64,000 nucleotides of DNA from CAYSRJ01 sp964521865 (lineage in GTDB: Bacteria > Spirochaetota > B62-G9 > DRHN01). Positions 52,287 to 60,797 of the stretch are shown one piece after another. The notes below the pieces were generated by a model, which was not told the origin of the DNA, did no database searches, and worked only from the letters and a program-made list of their open reading frames with translations. The stretch's first letter is position 1; the number at the start of each line of letters is the position of its first letter. The DNA is taken from positions 6,037 through 70,036 of the forward strand of contig CAZFTJ010000023.1 in NCBI GenBank assembly GCA_964521865.1. Direction: 5' to 3'. A program made the translations under genes and the position numbers.

Positions 52287-52511
52287 ATGAAGCAAAACCT
52301 GGATGAATTAACGGAAGAAGAGCTGAGAGATTTGAAGGAGAAGCTGGTAAAAGACTACAGGATTTTTCGTTTTAATAAAATGATGGGCCAGCTGGAGAAT
52401 ACTCTGAAGATCAGGGAAACGAGAAGAGATATTGCCCGGGTGAATACGATCCTTCATGAGTATAATCTCGGCATTCGAAAAGACTCGAAAAAAGCAGAAA
52501 GTCGGGATTGA
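52287..52511 (+). CDS. rpmC: Ribosomal protein L29
   Basis: The 74-residue helical protein (QNLDELTEEELRDLKEKLVK, RFNKMMGQLENTLKIRETRR, IARVNTILHEYN) is L29, near the tunnel exit. GAGGAAGTACTC precedes the ATG. Confidence 0.95.
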   Translation: MKQNLDELTEEELRDLKEKLVKDYRIFRFNKMMGQLENTLKIRETRRDIARVNTILHEYNLGIRKDSKKAESRD

Positions 52512-52546
52512 GTGTACGTATCTTTGTTATGTGATGGAGTAGAGCT

Positions 52547-52819
52547 TTGGCAGGTGAAAAAAACAGCGTTAAAAAAGAGATGAGGATGAAAACGGGCACT
52601 GTTGTCAGCAATAAAATGGAAAAAACAGTCGTCGCGGTTGTAAAAACCATGGTAAAACACCCTGTGTATAAAAAGTACATAAAAAGATCAAAGCGCTACA
52701 AGGTGCATGATGAGAACAATCAATGTAATATCGGCGATGTGATCCGTTTTAAAGAGACACGGCCGATCAGCAGGGACAAATCGTGGACGCTTGTCGATAT
52801 TCTGGAGAGGGCAAAGTAG
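52547..52819 (+). CDS. rpsQ: Ribosomal protein S17
   Basis: The 90-residue protein (RMKTGTVVSNKMEKTVVAVV, HPVYKKYIKRSKRYKVHDEN, GDVIRFKETRPISRDKSWTL) is S17, an early 16S rRNA binder. The start is TTG 52547 behind GATGGAGTAGAGC. Confidence 0.95.
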   Translation: MAGEKNSVKKEMRMKTGTVVSNKMEKTVVAVVKTMVKHPVYKKYIKRSKRYKVHDENNQCNIGDVIRFKETRPISRDKSWTLVDILERAK

Positions 52820-52828
52820 GGGAGAGAG

Positions 52829-53197
52829 ATGATACAGTCGGAATCGTATCTGAATGTTGCAGACAACAGTGGGGCGAGAAAGCTCCTCTGCATAAAGGTG
52901 CTCGGTGGTTCGAGAAGGAGATACGCTTCAATCGGTGATATTGTTGTATGCTCTGTCAAGAATGCGCTCCCCAATGCGCAGATAAAAAAGGGCGAAAAAG
53001 TGAAGGCTGTGATCGTGCGGACGACAAAAGAGATCAGACGTATCGACGGCAGTTATATTCGTTTTGACGATAATGCGGCAGTTGTGGTTGACAACCAGAT
53101 GAATCCAAGAGGAACAAGAATATTTGGTCCGGTTGCAAGAGAGCTCAGAGACAGGAATTTTATGAAAATCATATCTCTCGCACCGGAAGTTTTATAG
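52829..53197 (+). CDS. rplN: Ribosomal protein L14
   Basis: The 122-residue protein (MIQSESYLNVADNSGARKLL, CSVKNALPNAQIKKGEKVKA, DNQMNPRGTRIFGPVARELR) is full-length L14, part of the inter-subunit bridge. It starts nine bases after rpsQ behind GGGGAGAG. Confidence 0.98.
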   Translation: MIQSESYLNVADNSGARKLLCIKVLGGSRRRYASIGDIVVCSVKNALPNAQIKKGEKVKAVIVRTTKEIRRIDGSYIRFDDNAAVVVDNQMNPRGTRIFGPVARELRDRNFMKIISLAPEVL

Positions 53198-53229
53198 GCC
53201 GTTCGGAAGTACGTCGGGGAGAAAAACAA

Positions 53230-53553
53230 ATGGCGATAAAAGTTAAAAAGAACGACAGGGTGCGGTTAACCTCGGGAAAAAACAGGGGCAAGGAGGGAAA
53301 GGTTCTTTTCGTGGATAGAAATAAAAGGCGCCTTGTTGTCGAAGGCCTTAATCTCGTACGGAAAACGCGGAGGCCTGACCAGCAAAGTCAAAAGGGCGGC
53401 ATTATCGATATTGAAGCTCCGGTTCATATTTCAAATGTCATGATAGTATGTCCCAAATGTTCGTCCGCGGTGAGGGTCAAACGTAAAGAGCTTGAGAACG
53501 GGAAGAGGGTTCGCATCTGTGGAAAGTGCGGTGAGGTGCTCGATAAAGTGTAG
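53230..53553 (+). CDS. rplX: Ribosomal protein L24
   Basis: The 107-residue protein has the KOW part (KKNDRVRLTSGKNRGKEGKV) and GINVVRK-like GLNLVRKTRRPDQQSQKGGI. The C-terminal end carries CPKCSSAVRVKRKE and ICGKCGEVL, a four-Cys zinc-ribbon-like motif found in many bacterial L24 proteins. It starts assembly of the large subunit. Confidence 0.96.
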   Translation: MAIKVKKNDRVRLTSGKNRGKEGKVLFVDRNKRRLVVEGLNLVRKTRRPDQQSQKGGIIDIEAPVHISNVMIVCPKCSSAVRVKRKELENGKRVRICGKCGEVLDKV

Positions 53554-53619
53554 GTTTTGTTTTCATACTTTATCAGGCAAGATATTCAGGCGGATTGGAA
53601 TACACTGGAGATGAGGGTT

Positions 53620-54162
53620 ATGGTACCACGTTTAAAAGAAAAGTATAAAAACGAGATTGTTGAAAAAATAAAAAAGGACTTTAACTACAAAAACGTAATG
53701 CAGGTGCCGCGGCTTGATAAAATCGTTCTCAATATGGGGATGGGTGAGGCAATTGACAACAAGAAACTGCTTGAATCCGCGGTTGAGGAGATGGCTCTTA
53801 TAAGCGGGCAAAAGCCGGTTCGGAGCAAGGCGAAAAAATCGGTTGCATCTTTTAAGGTACGCAAAGGCATGGAAATCGGATGCAAGGTAACCCTTCGCGA
53901 CAACAGAATGTACGAGTTTCTGGACCGGTTTATTAATATTGCATTGCCGAGAGTGAGGGATTTCAGGGGAGTCTCGAAGGACTCGTTTGACGGACGCGGT
54001 AATTTTGCCGTCGGTATAAAAGAGCAGATTATTTTTCCTGAAATTGATTACGACAAAGTTGAACAAATACATGGTATGGATATTGTTATCTGTACAACGG
54101 CAAAAACGGATGAAGAGGCCAAGAGGCTTCTCGAATATTTTGGAATGCCGTACAGCAAGTAG
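53620..54162 (+). CDS. rplE: Ribosomal protein L5
   Basis: The 180-residue protein (VPRLKEKYKNEIVEKIKKDF, MQVPRLDKIVLNMGMGEAID, RDFRGVSKDSFDGRGNFAVG) is L5, which binds 5S rRNA and contacts P-site tRNA. The frame is open from 53557, but ATG 53620 with GGAGATGAGG upstream gives the family N-terminus. ATG 53611 is an alternative. Confidence 0.96.
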   Translation: MVPRLKEKYKNEIVEKIKKDFNYKNVMQVPRLDKIVLNMGMGEAIDNKKLLESAVEEMALISGQKPVRSKAKKSVASFKVRKGMEIGCKVTLRDNRMYEFLDRFINIALPRVRDFRGVSKDSFDGRGNFAVGIKEQIIFPEIDYDKVEQIHGMDIVICTTAKTDEEAKRLLEYFGMPYSK

Positions 54163-54170
54163 GAGGTGGT

Positions 54171-54356
54171 ATGGCGAAAAAATCTCTTATTGCGAAAGCA
54201 AAGCGGCCTCAGAAGTATAAGACGAGGCACTACAACAGATGTAAAATATGCGGACGACCGAGAGGGTACCTGAGAAAGTTTGAGATGTGCAGAATTTGCT
54301 TTCGTGAGCTGGCCAGTGAGGGGATGATTCCCGGGGTAACGAAATCAAGCTGGTAG
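54171..54356 (+). CDS. rpsZ: Ribosomal protein S14, zinc-binding type Z
   Basis: The 61-residue protein has the two zinc pairs CKICGRPRGYLRKFEMCRIC, which place it in the short, zinc-containing (C+) S14 class. It ends GMIPGVTKSSW. AGGAGG precedes the ATG. It lies in the usual place between L5 and S8. Confidence 0.97.
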   Translation: MAKKSLIAKAKRPQKYKTRHYNRCKICGRPRGYLRKFEMCRICFRELASEGMIPGVTKSSW

Positions 54357-54414
54357 ATGTGCTCCTGCAGCATTTGCTGCATACACGATTTAAAACTTTA
54401 AAGAGGGTGATACT

Positions 54415-54813
54415 GTGAGTCAATCTGATCCAATTGCAGATATGTTGACGGTCATAAGAAATGCGAATATGATCAAACAGGAGAAAGTCGACATTCCTGC
54501 AAGCAAATTAAAGATGGAAATCATAAAGATATTCAAGAATGAGGGATTTATTAAGAATTTCAAGCTCATTGAAGACAACAGAAAATCGTATATACGGGTT
54601 TACCTGAAATACACACCGAACGGTGAATGCGTCATTCATAATCTCAAACGCGTATCAAAACCGGGGCTGAGAATTTACAGAAGAAATCGCGAAATTCCGC
54701 GCATATTCAACGGATACGGTACATCCATTATATCGACATCGAAGGGTGTTCTGACCGACAAGAAGGCGCGAGAGCAAAACGTCGGCGGCGAGGTTCTCTG
54801 TTTTATATGGTAG
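54415..54813 (+). CDS. rpsH: Ribosomal protein S8
   Basis: The 132-residue protein (SQSDPIADMLTVIRNANMIK, VSKPGLRIYRRNREIPRIFN, GTSIISTSKGVLTDKKAREQ) is S8, a central 16S rRNA binder; in E. coli it also represses the spc operon. The start is GTG 54415 behind AAAGAGGG. Confidence 0.97.
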   Translation: MSQSDPIADMLTVIRNANMIKQEKVDIPASKLKMEIIKIFKNEGFIKNFKLIEDNRKSYIRVYLKYTPNGECVIHNLKRVSKPGLRIYRRNREIPRIFNGYGTSIISTSKGVLTDKKAREQNVGGEVLCFIW

Positions 54814-54866
54814 ACGGTTGATGCGCAGGGAAGATGCAAAAATATAGGATTTAAAGAGGATCAGAG

Positions 54867-55400
54867 ATGTCCAGAATCGGCAAGGCTTCTATAAAACTGC
54901 CCGGGAATGTAACGTTTGCACGGGAAAATACCAGGGTGATAGTTACAGGCCCGAATGGAAAACTCGAGATGGACATACCGTTTAAAGGCAGAATTGAAGT
55001 AAAGGACAATTTGATTACAATTACTCCTGAGAATAACGATGCACGGGCTTTTCACGGCCTTACCCGGTCACTCATTAACAACATGGTTATAGGTGTCTCG
55101 AAAGGGTTCAGTAAGAGTCTGAAGATAATCGGCGTCGGGTACAAGGCGCAGATGCAGGGGGAGAATCTTGTACTCAGTGTCGGTTACTCTCAGCCGGTTA
55201 GTTATTCGATACCGGAGGGTGTTTCCGCTGAAGTGATAGAACAAAATACTATTGTCGTTAAGGGAATCGACAAACATCTTGTCGGTCAGGTTTCCGCTGA
55301 AATCAGAAAGTTCAGACCGCCAGAACCCTATAAGGGAAAGGGTATAATGTATGCAGATGAACGGGTGAGAAGAAAAGCGGGAAAGGCAGCGGTTAAATAA
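54867..55400 (+). CDS. rplF: Ribosomal protein L6
   Basis: The 177-residue protein (SRIGKASIKLPGNVTFAREN, NNMVIGVSKGFSKSLKIIGV, KFRPPEPYKGKGIMYADERV) is complete L6, near the factor-binding site. AAAGAGGATCAGAG precedes the ATG. Confidence 0.97.
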   Translation: MSRIGKASIKLPGNVTFARENTRVIVTGPNGKLEMDIPFKGRIEVKDNLITITPENNDARAFHGLTRSLINNMVIGVSKGFSKSLKIIGVGYKAQMQGENLVLSVGYSQPVSYSIPEGVSAEVIEQNTIVVKGIDKHLVGQVSAEIRKFRPPEPYKGKGIMYADERVRRKAGKAAVK

Positions 55401-55507
55401 TTCCGCAGTCAAGCGGCGTTCTGTTGACGGGTGAAGATAGTCTATCTGCTGCCGGCAGCAGGAAAGGTTGACGACGCAATTCGGTTGAGATAAAAGGTCG
55501 GTGAAAT

Positions 55508-55846
55508 ATGAACAAGTATGAAAGACGCCTGAGAAGGAAAAAAGGCATTCGTAAGAAGATTCACGGTACATCCGACGTACCGAGGGTATCCGTTTATAAG
55601 AGCAATAAACATCTGTACGTGCAGGCAATCGATGACGATGCAGGGACGACGCTTCTCTTTTCTTCCGATATCGAGGGCGGTGTAAGAAACAACTGTGAAG
55701 GAGCCAGGAGCGTCGGGATGCAGGTTGCCCAGAAGATGAAGAAAAAGAAGATAACGCAGGTGGTTTTCGACAGGAACGGTAACATCTATCACGGTGTGGT
55801 AAAATCGATTGCCGAAGGTATTAGAGAAGGCGGGGTCAAGTTGTAG
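55508..55846 (+). CDS. rplR: Ribosomal protein L18
   Basis: The 112-residue protein (YERRLRRKKGIRKKIHGTSD, VPRVSVYKSNKHLYVQAIDD, QVVFDRNGNIYHGVVKSIAE) is L18, a 5S rRNA binder, slightly shorter than most at the start. It is 107 bases from rplF; that gap contains no gene. GTCGGTG lies ahead of the ATG. Confidence 0.96.
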   Translation: MNKYERRLRRKKGIRKKIHGTSDVPRVSVYKSNKHLYVQAIDDDAGTTLLFSSDIEGGVRNNCEGARSVGMQVAQKMKKKKITQVVFDRNGNIYHGVVKSIAEGIREGGVKL

Positions 55847-55933
55847 GGTGTTCGGCCCGGTTGCCGTGTTTGCCCGGACCGATGCCGGATCTGAAAGAGA
55901 AGACCGGTATGCTGTATATGATTTTGACTCCAG

Positions 55934-56458
55934 ATGAGAGAGGAGCCGACGTTGGCAGACATCATGAATGAGACAAATGAGGAGCAGCTTGCTGAAAAGC
56001 TGGTAAAGCTCAACAGGGTAGCCAAGGTGGTTAAAGGGGGGAGACGGTTCAGTTTCAGTGCGCTGATGGTTGTCGGCGATAAAAATGGACATGTAGGCAT
56101 AGGATTCGGAAAGGCAAATGAGGTGTCCGAGGCCATCAGAAAGGGAGTTGAGAAAGCAAAGAAAAATATCGTCATGATCAACTTGAAGGGGAATACAATT
56201 CCTCATGAGGTGGAGGGCAAATTCAAAAGCGGCAAAGTGATTCTGAAACCCGCTTCACCCGGTACCGGGATTATTGCGGGCGGGCCTGTCCGTGCAGTAG
56301 TCGAGCTGACCGGCATCAAGGATATACTGACGAAGTCTCTCGGGACTTCGAACGCTCTCAACATTGTCAAGGCCACCATGGAAGGGCTTTCAAAGCTCAT
56401 GAGCCTCGATCACATACTCGAAATGAGAGGAAAAACGGCAAAGGAACTTTTTGGCTGA
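55934..56458 (+). CDS. rpsE: Ribosomal protein S5
   Basis: The 174-residue protein has the double-stranded RNA-binding part (KLVKLNRVAKVVKGGRRFSF, VGDKNGHVGIGFGKANEVSE) and the C-terminal PASPGTGIIAGGPVRAVVEL. Its first 20 residues form an acidic N-terminal extension. S5 takes part in decoding fidelity. It ends 12 bases before the rpmD start. Confidence 0.97.
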   Translation: MREEPTLADIMNETNEEQLAEKLVKLNRVAKVVKGGRRFSFSALMVVGDKNGHVGIGFGKANEVSEAIRKGVEKAKKNIVMINLKGNTIPHEVEGKFKSGKVILKPASPGTGIIAGGPVRAVVELTGIKDILTKSLGTSNALNIVKATMEGLSKLMSLDHILEMRGKTAKELFG

Positions 56459-56470
56459 TTGGAAGGTGTA

Positions 56471-56656
56471 ATGGATATGTTGAGGATAACGCTGATTAAA
56501 AGCATTATTGGAAAACCGGAGAAACAACGGAGGGTTGTCCGGGCTCTCGGTCTTCGAAAGAGAAACTCTGTTGTGGAACATGAACAGAGTCCGGCTATAG
56601 AGGGTATGATAGCGAAAGTATCGCATATGCTTGAAGTTGAGAGGGTGAAGAAATGA
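56471..56656 (+). CDS. rpmD: Ribosomal protein L30
   Basis: The 61-residue protein (MLRITLIKSIIGKPEKQRRV, VRALGLRKRNSVVEHEQSPA) is L30. ATG 56471 is chosen because GGAAGGTG lies just ahead; ATG 56477 is an alternative. Its stop overlaps the rplO start by ATGA. Confidence 0.94.
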   Translation: MDMLRITLIKSIIGKPEKQRRVVRALGLRKRNSVVEHEQSPAIEGMIAKVSHMLEVERVKK

Positions 56657-57090
56657 GTATACGTCCCCCTGTCGGATCGTCGCGAAAGAGGAAGATAGTG
56701 GGAAGGGGCCGGGGTTCGGGAAACGGCTGTACCGCAGGACGCGGTAATAACGGGCAGAAGTCGCGATCAGGCTTCAGCCGCCAGATTGGTTTCGAGGGCG
56801 GGCAGATGCCGCTGGTTAGACGGATTCCAAAGAGAGGATTCAACAATACGAAGTTTGAAAAAGCCTATCAGGCGGTAAACATACAGGATCTGAATAGATT
56901 CAATGATGGTGATGAAGTGGGATACGACGCCCTTTTAAAAATGGGACTGATTAATAAAAAAGCCCGATTCGTCAAGCTGCTTGCGAAAGGGGAATTGAAA
57001 AAAAAGCTTCATATCCGGGTGCACAGGGCATCCGCCGCGGCAAAGGAGGCTGTGGAGAAGGCGGGCGGTTCGCTGGATATAATCGCATAG
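56653..57090 (+). CDS. rplO: Ribosomal protein L15
   Basis: The 145-residue protein (KRKIVGRGRGSGNGCTAGRG, SRSGFSRQIGFEGGQMPLVR, RIPKRGFNNTKFEKAYQAVN) is L15, a late assembly protein of the large subunit. It is translationally coupled to rpmD by a four-base overlap. Confidence 0.97.
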   Translation: MSIRPPVGSSRKRKIVGRGRGSGNGCTAGRGNNGQKSRSGFSRQIGFEGGQMPLVRRIPKRGFNNTKFEKAYQAVNIQDLNRFNDGDEVGYDALLKMGLINKKARFVKLLAKGELKKKLHIRVHRASAAAKEAVEKAGGSLDIIA

Positions 57091-57253
57091 AAGGGGATGA
57101 ACAAAGGACCGCATATGATTTTGTCCGGTACAAGTCTGGTATTTAAAACCGGTATGTACGAATGATGACGTTCTTTTACTTTTCCATGGCTGTTTGAGCG
57201 CGGGGAAATTAAGGTTAAAACCATCAGGCAGGTGATAAACGAATATTTTAAGA

Positions 57254-57282
57254 TTGACACGTTCACCTACCTATTTTTATTT
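57254..57282 (+). promoter_or_regulatory. Weak candidate promoter of secY
   Basis: A perfect -35 TTGACA is followed 17 bases later by TTATTT, a poor -10 box. It lies in the 209-base gap between rplO and secY, which has no gene and would otherwise be unexplained. Confidence 0.3.
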
Positions 57283-57299
57283 CATCCTAAGGGAACGGT

Positions 57300-58625
57300 A
57301 TGGCGGCGCAGAGCAATATTGTTGTTAATATATTTAAAATTCCCGAGCTGAGAAGAAGGGTTCTTTTTACCCTTATGATGCTCGTTATTATTCGCATCGG
57401 AGCGTATATACCTGTTCCGGGTGTCGACGCTGTCGCTCTGCAGAAGCTTTTTACGCAAACAGGGGGCGGTCTGCTTGGTTTTCTCGATCTCTTTGCGGGA
57501 GGCGCATTGAGAAGATTCACACTCTTTGCGCTCGGAATAATGCCCTATATCTCCACCTCTATTATACTTCAGCTTCTGACCGTTGTGGTGCCCGTGCTCG
57601 AACGTCTTTCCAAGGAGGGGGAGAGCGGCCGTAAAAAAATACAGCAGATTACCCGATTCGGAACGGTCGTCATCAGCGCAATTCAGGCATACGCGCTTAC
57701 CGTATTTATGAAGTCACAACCCGATGTGATTGTCAACCCCGGTATAGGTTTCACCATAAACGCTATTGTTGCAATCACGGCGGGAACGCTCTTTCTCATG
57801 TGGGTCGGCGAACAGATTACCGAAAGGGGCATCGGAAACGGTATATCCCTTATAATTTTTATCGGTATTGTTGCAAGAATACCGGTTGCGTTCAAACAGG
57901 TGTATGATCAGTTAAAGGTCGGTGAATTGAACCCGGTTGTGCTCATTGCGTCATTCGGAATATTTGTCGGTATAGTGATGTTCGTTATTATCGAACAGCA
58001 GGGTCAGCGCAGGATTCCGATACAGCACGCAAAGAAGGTGGTCGGGAGGAAGGTGTATACCGCACAGGCGACGCATCTTCCTCTCAAGATCAATCCGTCG
58101 GGTGTTATTCCCATTATCTTTGCGTCATCCGTGCTGTTGTTTCCCGCGCAGATAGCAAAATCTTTAGGAACCCGAGCGCCGGTTCTCGACAGACTGGCAG
58201 CGCTGCTTTCGCCGGGCAATGTTTTGTATCTGACGCTCTATGCACTGTTGATCATATTTTTCACATACTTTTATACACAGATTCAGCTTAATCCGATAGA
58301 TATTGCCGACAATCTGAAAAAGGTAGGCGGGTATATACCCGGCATTCGGCCCGGTACGAATACGTCGACTTATCTCCAGCGTGTTTTAAACCGAATTGTT
58401 CTCCCGGGTTCGATTTTTCTGGCCATCATAGCACTCGTTCCGACAATAATTCAGCGATGGTTGAACCTCCCTTCGGCAATGGCGTATTTAATGGGCGGCA
58501 CATCTCTTCTTATTATGGTTGGTGTGGATCTGGATACAATGAAGCAGATCGAATCCCATCTATTGATGCGTCATTACGACGGATTTATGAAAAAGGGCGG
58601 AAAGTTGCGCGGGAGGAATCTCTAG
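57300..58625 (+). CDS. secY: Protein translocase subunit SecY
   Basis: The 441-residue membrane protein has ten predicted helices and the SecY marks RIGAYIPVPGVD, FALGIMPYISTSIILQLL, LLIIFFTYFYTQIQLNP, and PGIRPGTNTSTYLQRVLNRI. It forms the protein-conducting channel with the SecE encoded at 31898. No adk or map gene follows it, unlike in many other bacteria; infA comes next. Confidence 0.98.
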   Translation: MAAQSNIVVNIFKIPELRRRVLFTLMMLVIIRIGAYIPVPGVDAVALQKLFTQTGGGLLGFLDLFAGGALRRFTLFALGIMPYISTSIILQLLTVVVPVLERLSKEGESGRKKIQQITRFGTVVISAIQAYALTVFMKSQPDVIVNPGIGFTINAIVAITAGTLFLMWVGEQITERGIGNGISLIIFIGIVARIPVAFKQVYDQLKVGELNPVVLIASFGIFVGIVMFVIIEQQGQRRIPIQHAKKVVGRKVYTAQATHLPLKINPSGVIPIIFASSVLLFPAQIAKSLGTRAPVLDRLAALLSPGNVLYLTLYALLIIFFTYFYTQIQLNPIDIADNLKKVGGYIPGIRPGTNTSTYLQRVLNRIVLPGSIFLAIIALVPTIIQRWLNLPSAMAYLMGGTSLLIMVGVDLDTMKQIESHLLMRHYDGFMKKGGKLRGRNL

Positions 58626-58776
58626 GACCTTTAAGGAGGACTCATAGGCCGCAGGTACGAAAAAAGCTTCGGCGGATTAACGCGGTAAAAAACGCCGGAT
58701 AAGTGGTGATGGGGACATTTTATGTCAGAAAATGTGTCTGCATGATTCTTAGCGTTCTATAATGAATGGGGGTTTG

Positions 58777-58995
58777 ATGTCAAAAGAAGAAGCAATAACG
58801 GTAAACGGCATCGTAAAGGAACCTCTTCCCAATGCCATGTTCAAAGTTGAGCTCGAAAACGGGCATGTCGTACTTGCACATATATCCGGAAAAATGAGGA
58901 TGCACAATATCCGTATTCTACCGGGTGACAGGGTAAGCCTGGAGCTTTCGCCCTATGATTTGAACAGAGGGAGAATAACATACCGGTATAAATAG
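58777..58995 (+). CDS. infA: Translation initiation factor IF-1
   Basis: The 72-residue S1/OB-fold protein (SKEEAITVNGIVKEPLPNAM, FKVELENGHVVLAHISGKMR, NIRILPGDRVSLELSPYDLN) has the standard IF-1 length from ATG 58777, which lies behind GGGGGTTTG; ATG 58762 would add five residues. IF-1 blocks the A site during initiation. Confidence 0.96.
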   Translation: MSKEEAITVNGIVKEPLPNAMFKVELENGHVVLAHISGKMRMHNIRILPGDRVSLELSPYDLNRGRITYRYK

Positions 58996-59064
58996 ACGGC
59001 TTTTGTAATTCAGCGCAGGCATCCTGGATAAGCAGGTCGATTCAGTAACGGTTGAGGATTGAAA

Positions 59065-59178
59065 ATGAAAGTACGGGCTTCCGTCAAACAGATTTGTGAT
59101 AAGTGTAAGATAATTCGCAGGCGGGGTGTTCTTCGTGTTATTTGTGAAAACCCGAAGCACAAGCAAAGACAAAAGTAA
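59065..59178 (+). CDS. rpmJ: Ribosomal protein L36
   Basis: The 37-residue protein MKVRASVKQICDKCKIIRRR... has the full zinc set CDKC, C and H near the end (ICENPKHKQRQK), the C+ form. It lies between infA and rpsM as usual. GAGGATTGAAA precedes the ATG. Confidence 0.96.
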   Translation: MKVRASVKQICDKCKIIRRRGVLRVICENPKHKQRQK

Positions 59179-59238
59179 TGCGGAACAAACAGAAACAAAA
59201 CCGAATAAGAACAGTACAAAGAGAGGATAACAGTTTCG

Positions 59239-59607
59239 ATGGCACGAATCGCTGGAGTTGATTTGCCGAGCAGCAAGCGGGTTGAGGCGGCACTCACCTA
59301 CATATACGGGGTCGGGCCCACAAGGGCAAAGGAGATTATACGTCAGTCGGGTGTAAACCCCGATACACGTGTACATAAACTCACGGATGAGGAAATCGCC
59401 AAACTGAGAAGCATAATCGAAAAAGAGTATAAAATAGAGGGCGAGCTCAGGGCTGAAGTCTCACTGAACGTAAAACGCCTCATAGACATCGGCTCATACC
59501 GGGGTCTCAGACATAGAAAAGGATTGCCGGTAAGAGGCCAGAGAACACGAACAAACGCCAGGACCAGGAAGGGCAAGAAGAAAACCGTTGCGGGAAAGAA
59601 GAAGTAA
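59239..59607 (+). CDS. rpsM: Ribosomal protein S13
   Basis: The 122-residue protein (ARIAGVDLPSSKRVEAALTY, YGVGPTRAKEIIRQSGV, GLRHRKGLPVRGQRTRTNAR, TRKGKKKTV) is complete S13 of the 30S head, contacting the P-site tRNA and the large subunit. GAGAGGATAACAGTTTCG precedes the ATG. Confidence 0.97.
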   Translation: MARIAGVDLPSSKRVEAALTYIYGVGPTRAKEIIRQSGVNPDTRVHKLTDEEIAKLRSIIEKEYKIEGELRAEVSLNVKRLIDIGSYRGLRHRKGLPVRGQRTRTNARTRKGKKKTVAGKKK

Positions 59608-59619
59608 AGGAGTATCCAT

Positions 59620-60012
59620 TTGGCTAAACAGGTAAGAACAAGGGCAAAAAAGAAGGAGAAGAAAAACATTGCCGAGGGTATCGTGCATATTCAGGCGACC
59701 TTCAACAATACGATTGTGAATATAACCGATAAAATGGGCAATACAATTGCGTGGTCGAGTGCGGGAAGCCTTGATTTTCGCGGGGCAAAAAAGAGCACTC
59801 CTTTTGCGGCACAGGTGACTTCTGAGAACGCGGCACGCAAGGCAATGGAGCACGGATTAAAGGAAGTCGACGTGTATGTCAAAGGACCCGGGTCCGGCAG
59901 AGAATCTGCGATACGGACTCTTCAGGTCGTAGGTCTCAGGATCAATGTGATAAAGGATGTAACGCCGATTCCTCATAACGGCTGCAGACCGAGAAAGAGG
60001 CGCAGGGTCTGA
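59620..60012 (+). CDS. rpsK: Ribosomal protein S11
   Basis: The 130-residue protein (GIVHIQATFNNTIVNITDKM, GNTIAWSSAGSLDFRGAKKS, PIPHNGCRPRKRRRV) is S11 of the 30S platform. The start is TTG 59620, behind AAAGGAG; no ATG or GTG fits. Confidence 0.97.
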   Translation: MAKQVRTRAKKKEKKNIAEGIVHIQATFNNTIVNITDKMGNTIAWSSAGSLDFRGAKKSTPFAAQVTSENAARKAMEHGLKEVDVYVKGPGSGRESAIRTLQVVGLRINVIKDVTPIPHNGCRPRKRRRV

Positions 60013-60152
60013 GTCGTATGGAGGATTGCCGGCAAGCAAAGACCGATATCTTTAAAACTGGGTCCCGCTGGTTTAAAAATCGGTTTTCTGAGAAACGGTG
60101 TTCCGGTATTTGATTTTTATGGATAAAATCTTATCTATGGTATGGAGGTACG

Positions 60153-60779
60153 ATGGGTAGATATATTGGGCCTTCCTGTCGACTGTGCAGGAGAGAGGGT
60201 ATAAAGCTCATGCTGAAGGGCGACAGGTGCCTTTCAAGCAAGTGTGCTGTAGTGAAGAAGAAATTTCCTCCCGGGCAGGTGCCGAGACGGAGGGTTAAAA
60301 TATCAGAATACGGCGTACAGCTGCGTGAAAAGCAGAAGGTAAGACGGTATTACGGTCTTCTCGAAAAACAGTTCAGGCGCTATTTTGAAATCTCCTCTAA
60401 GAAGAAGGGTATTACCGGTGAGATTTTGCTGACCATGCTCGAACAGAGACTGGATAATGTCGTGTTTCGCATGCATTTCGCATCATCGAGAAAGATGGCG
60501 CGTCAGCTTGTCAGACACGGCCATATACAGGTAAATGGAAAGAAGGTGGATATTCCTTCATACCTTCTGAAAGAAGGTGATGAGGTGGAAGTGAGAGAGA
60601 AGAGCAAGAAGATGATTCCCATACTTGAAGGCATGAAGAATGAATCAAGAGTCGGGACGGTATCGTGGATAGAGCTTGATCCCGACTCATTGAAGGGGAA
60701 ATTTCTTTACCTGCCGAAACGCGAAGAAATAGATCTGCCTGTTAACGAACAGCTCATAGTGGAGTTGTATTCCAAATAA
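60153..60779 (+). CDS. rpsD: Ribosomal protein S4
   Basis: The 208-residue protein has a four-Cys N-terminus (SCRLCRREG, CLSSKC), the zinc form of S4, plus EKQKVRRYYGLLEKQFRRYF and the S4 RNA-binding domain LDNVVFRMHFASSRKMARQL, VRHGHIQVNGKKVDIPSYLL. S4 nucleates 16S assembly and in E. coli represses the alpha operon. It follows rpsK after 140 bases without a gene. Confidence 0.97.
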   Translation: MGRYIGPSCRLCRREGIKLMLKGDRCLSSKCAVVKKKFPPGQVPRRRVKISEYGVQLREKQKVRRYYGLLEKQFRRYFEISSKKKGITGEILLTMLEQRLDNVVFRMHFASSRKMARQLVRHGHIQVNGKKVDIPSYLLKEGDEVEVREKSKKMIPILEGMKNESRVGTVSWIELDPDSLKGKFLYLPKREEIDLPVNEQLIVELYSK

Positions 60780-60797
60780 ATTGGGAGTTGTATATAA

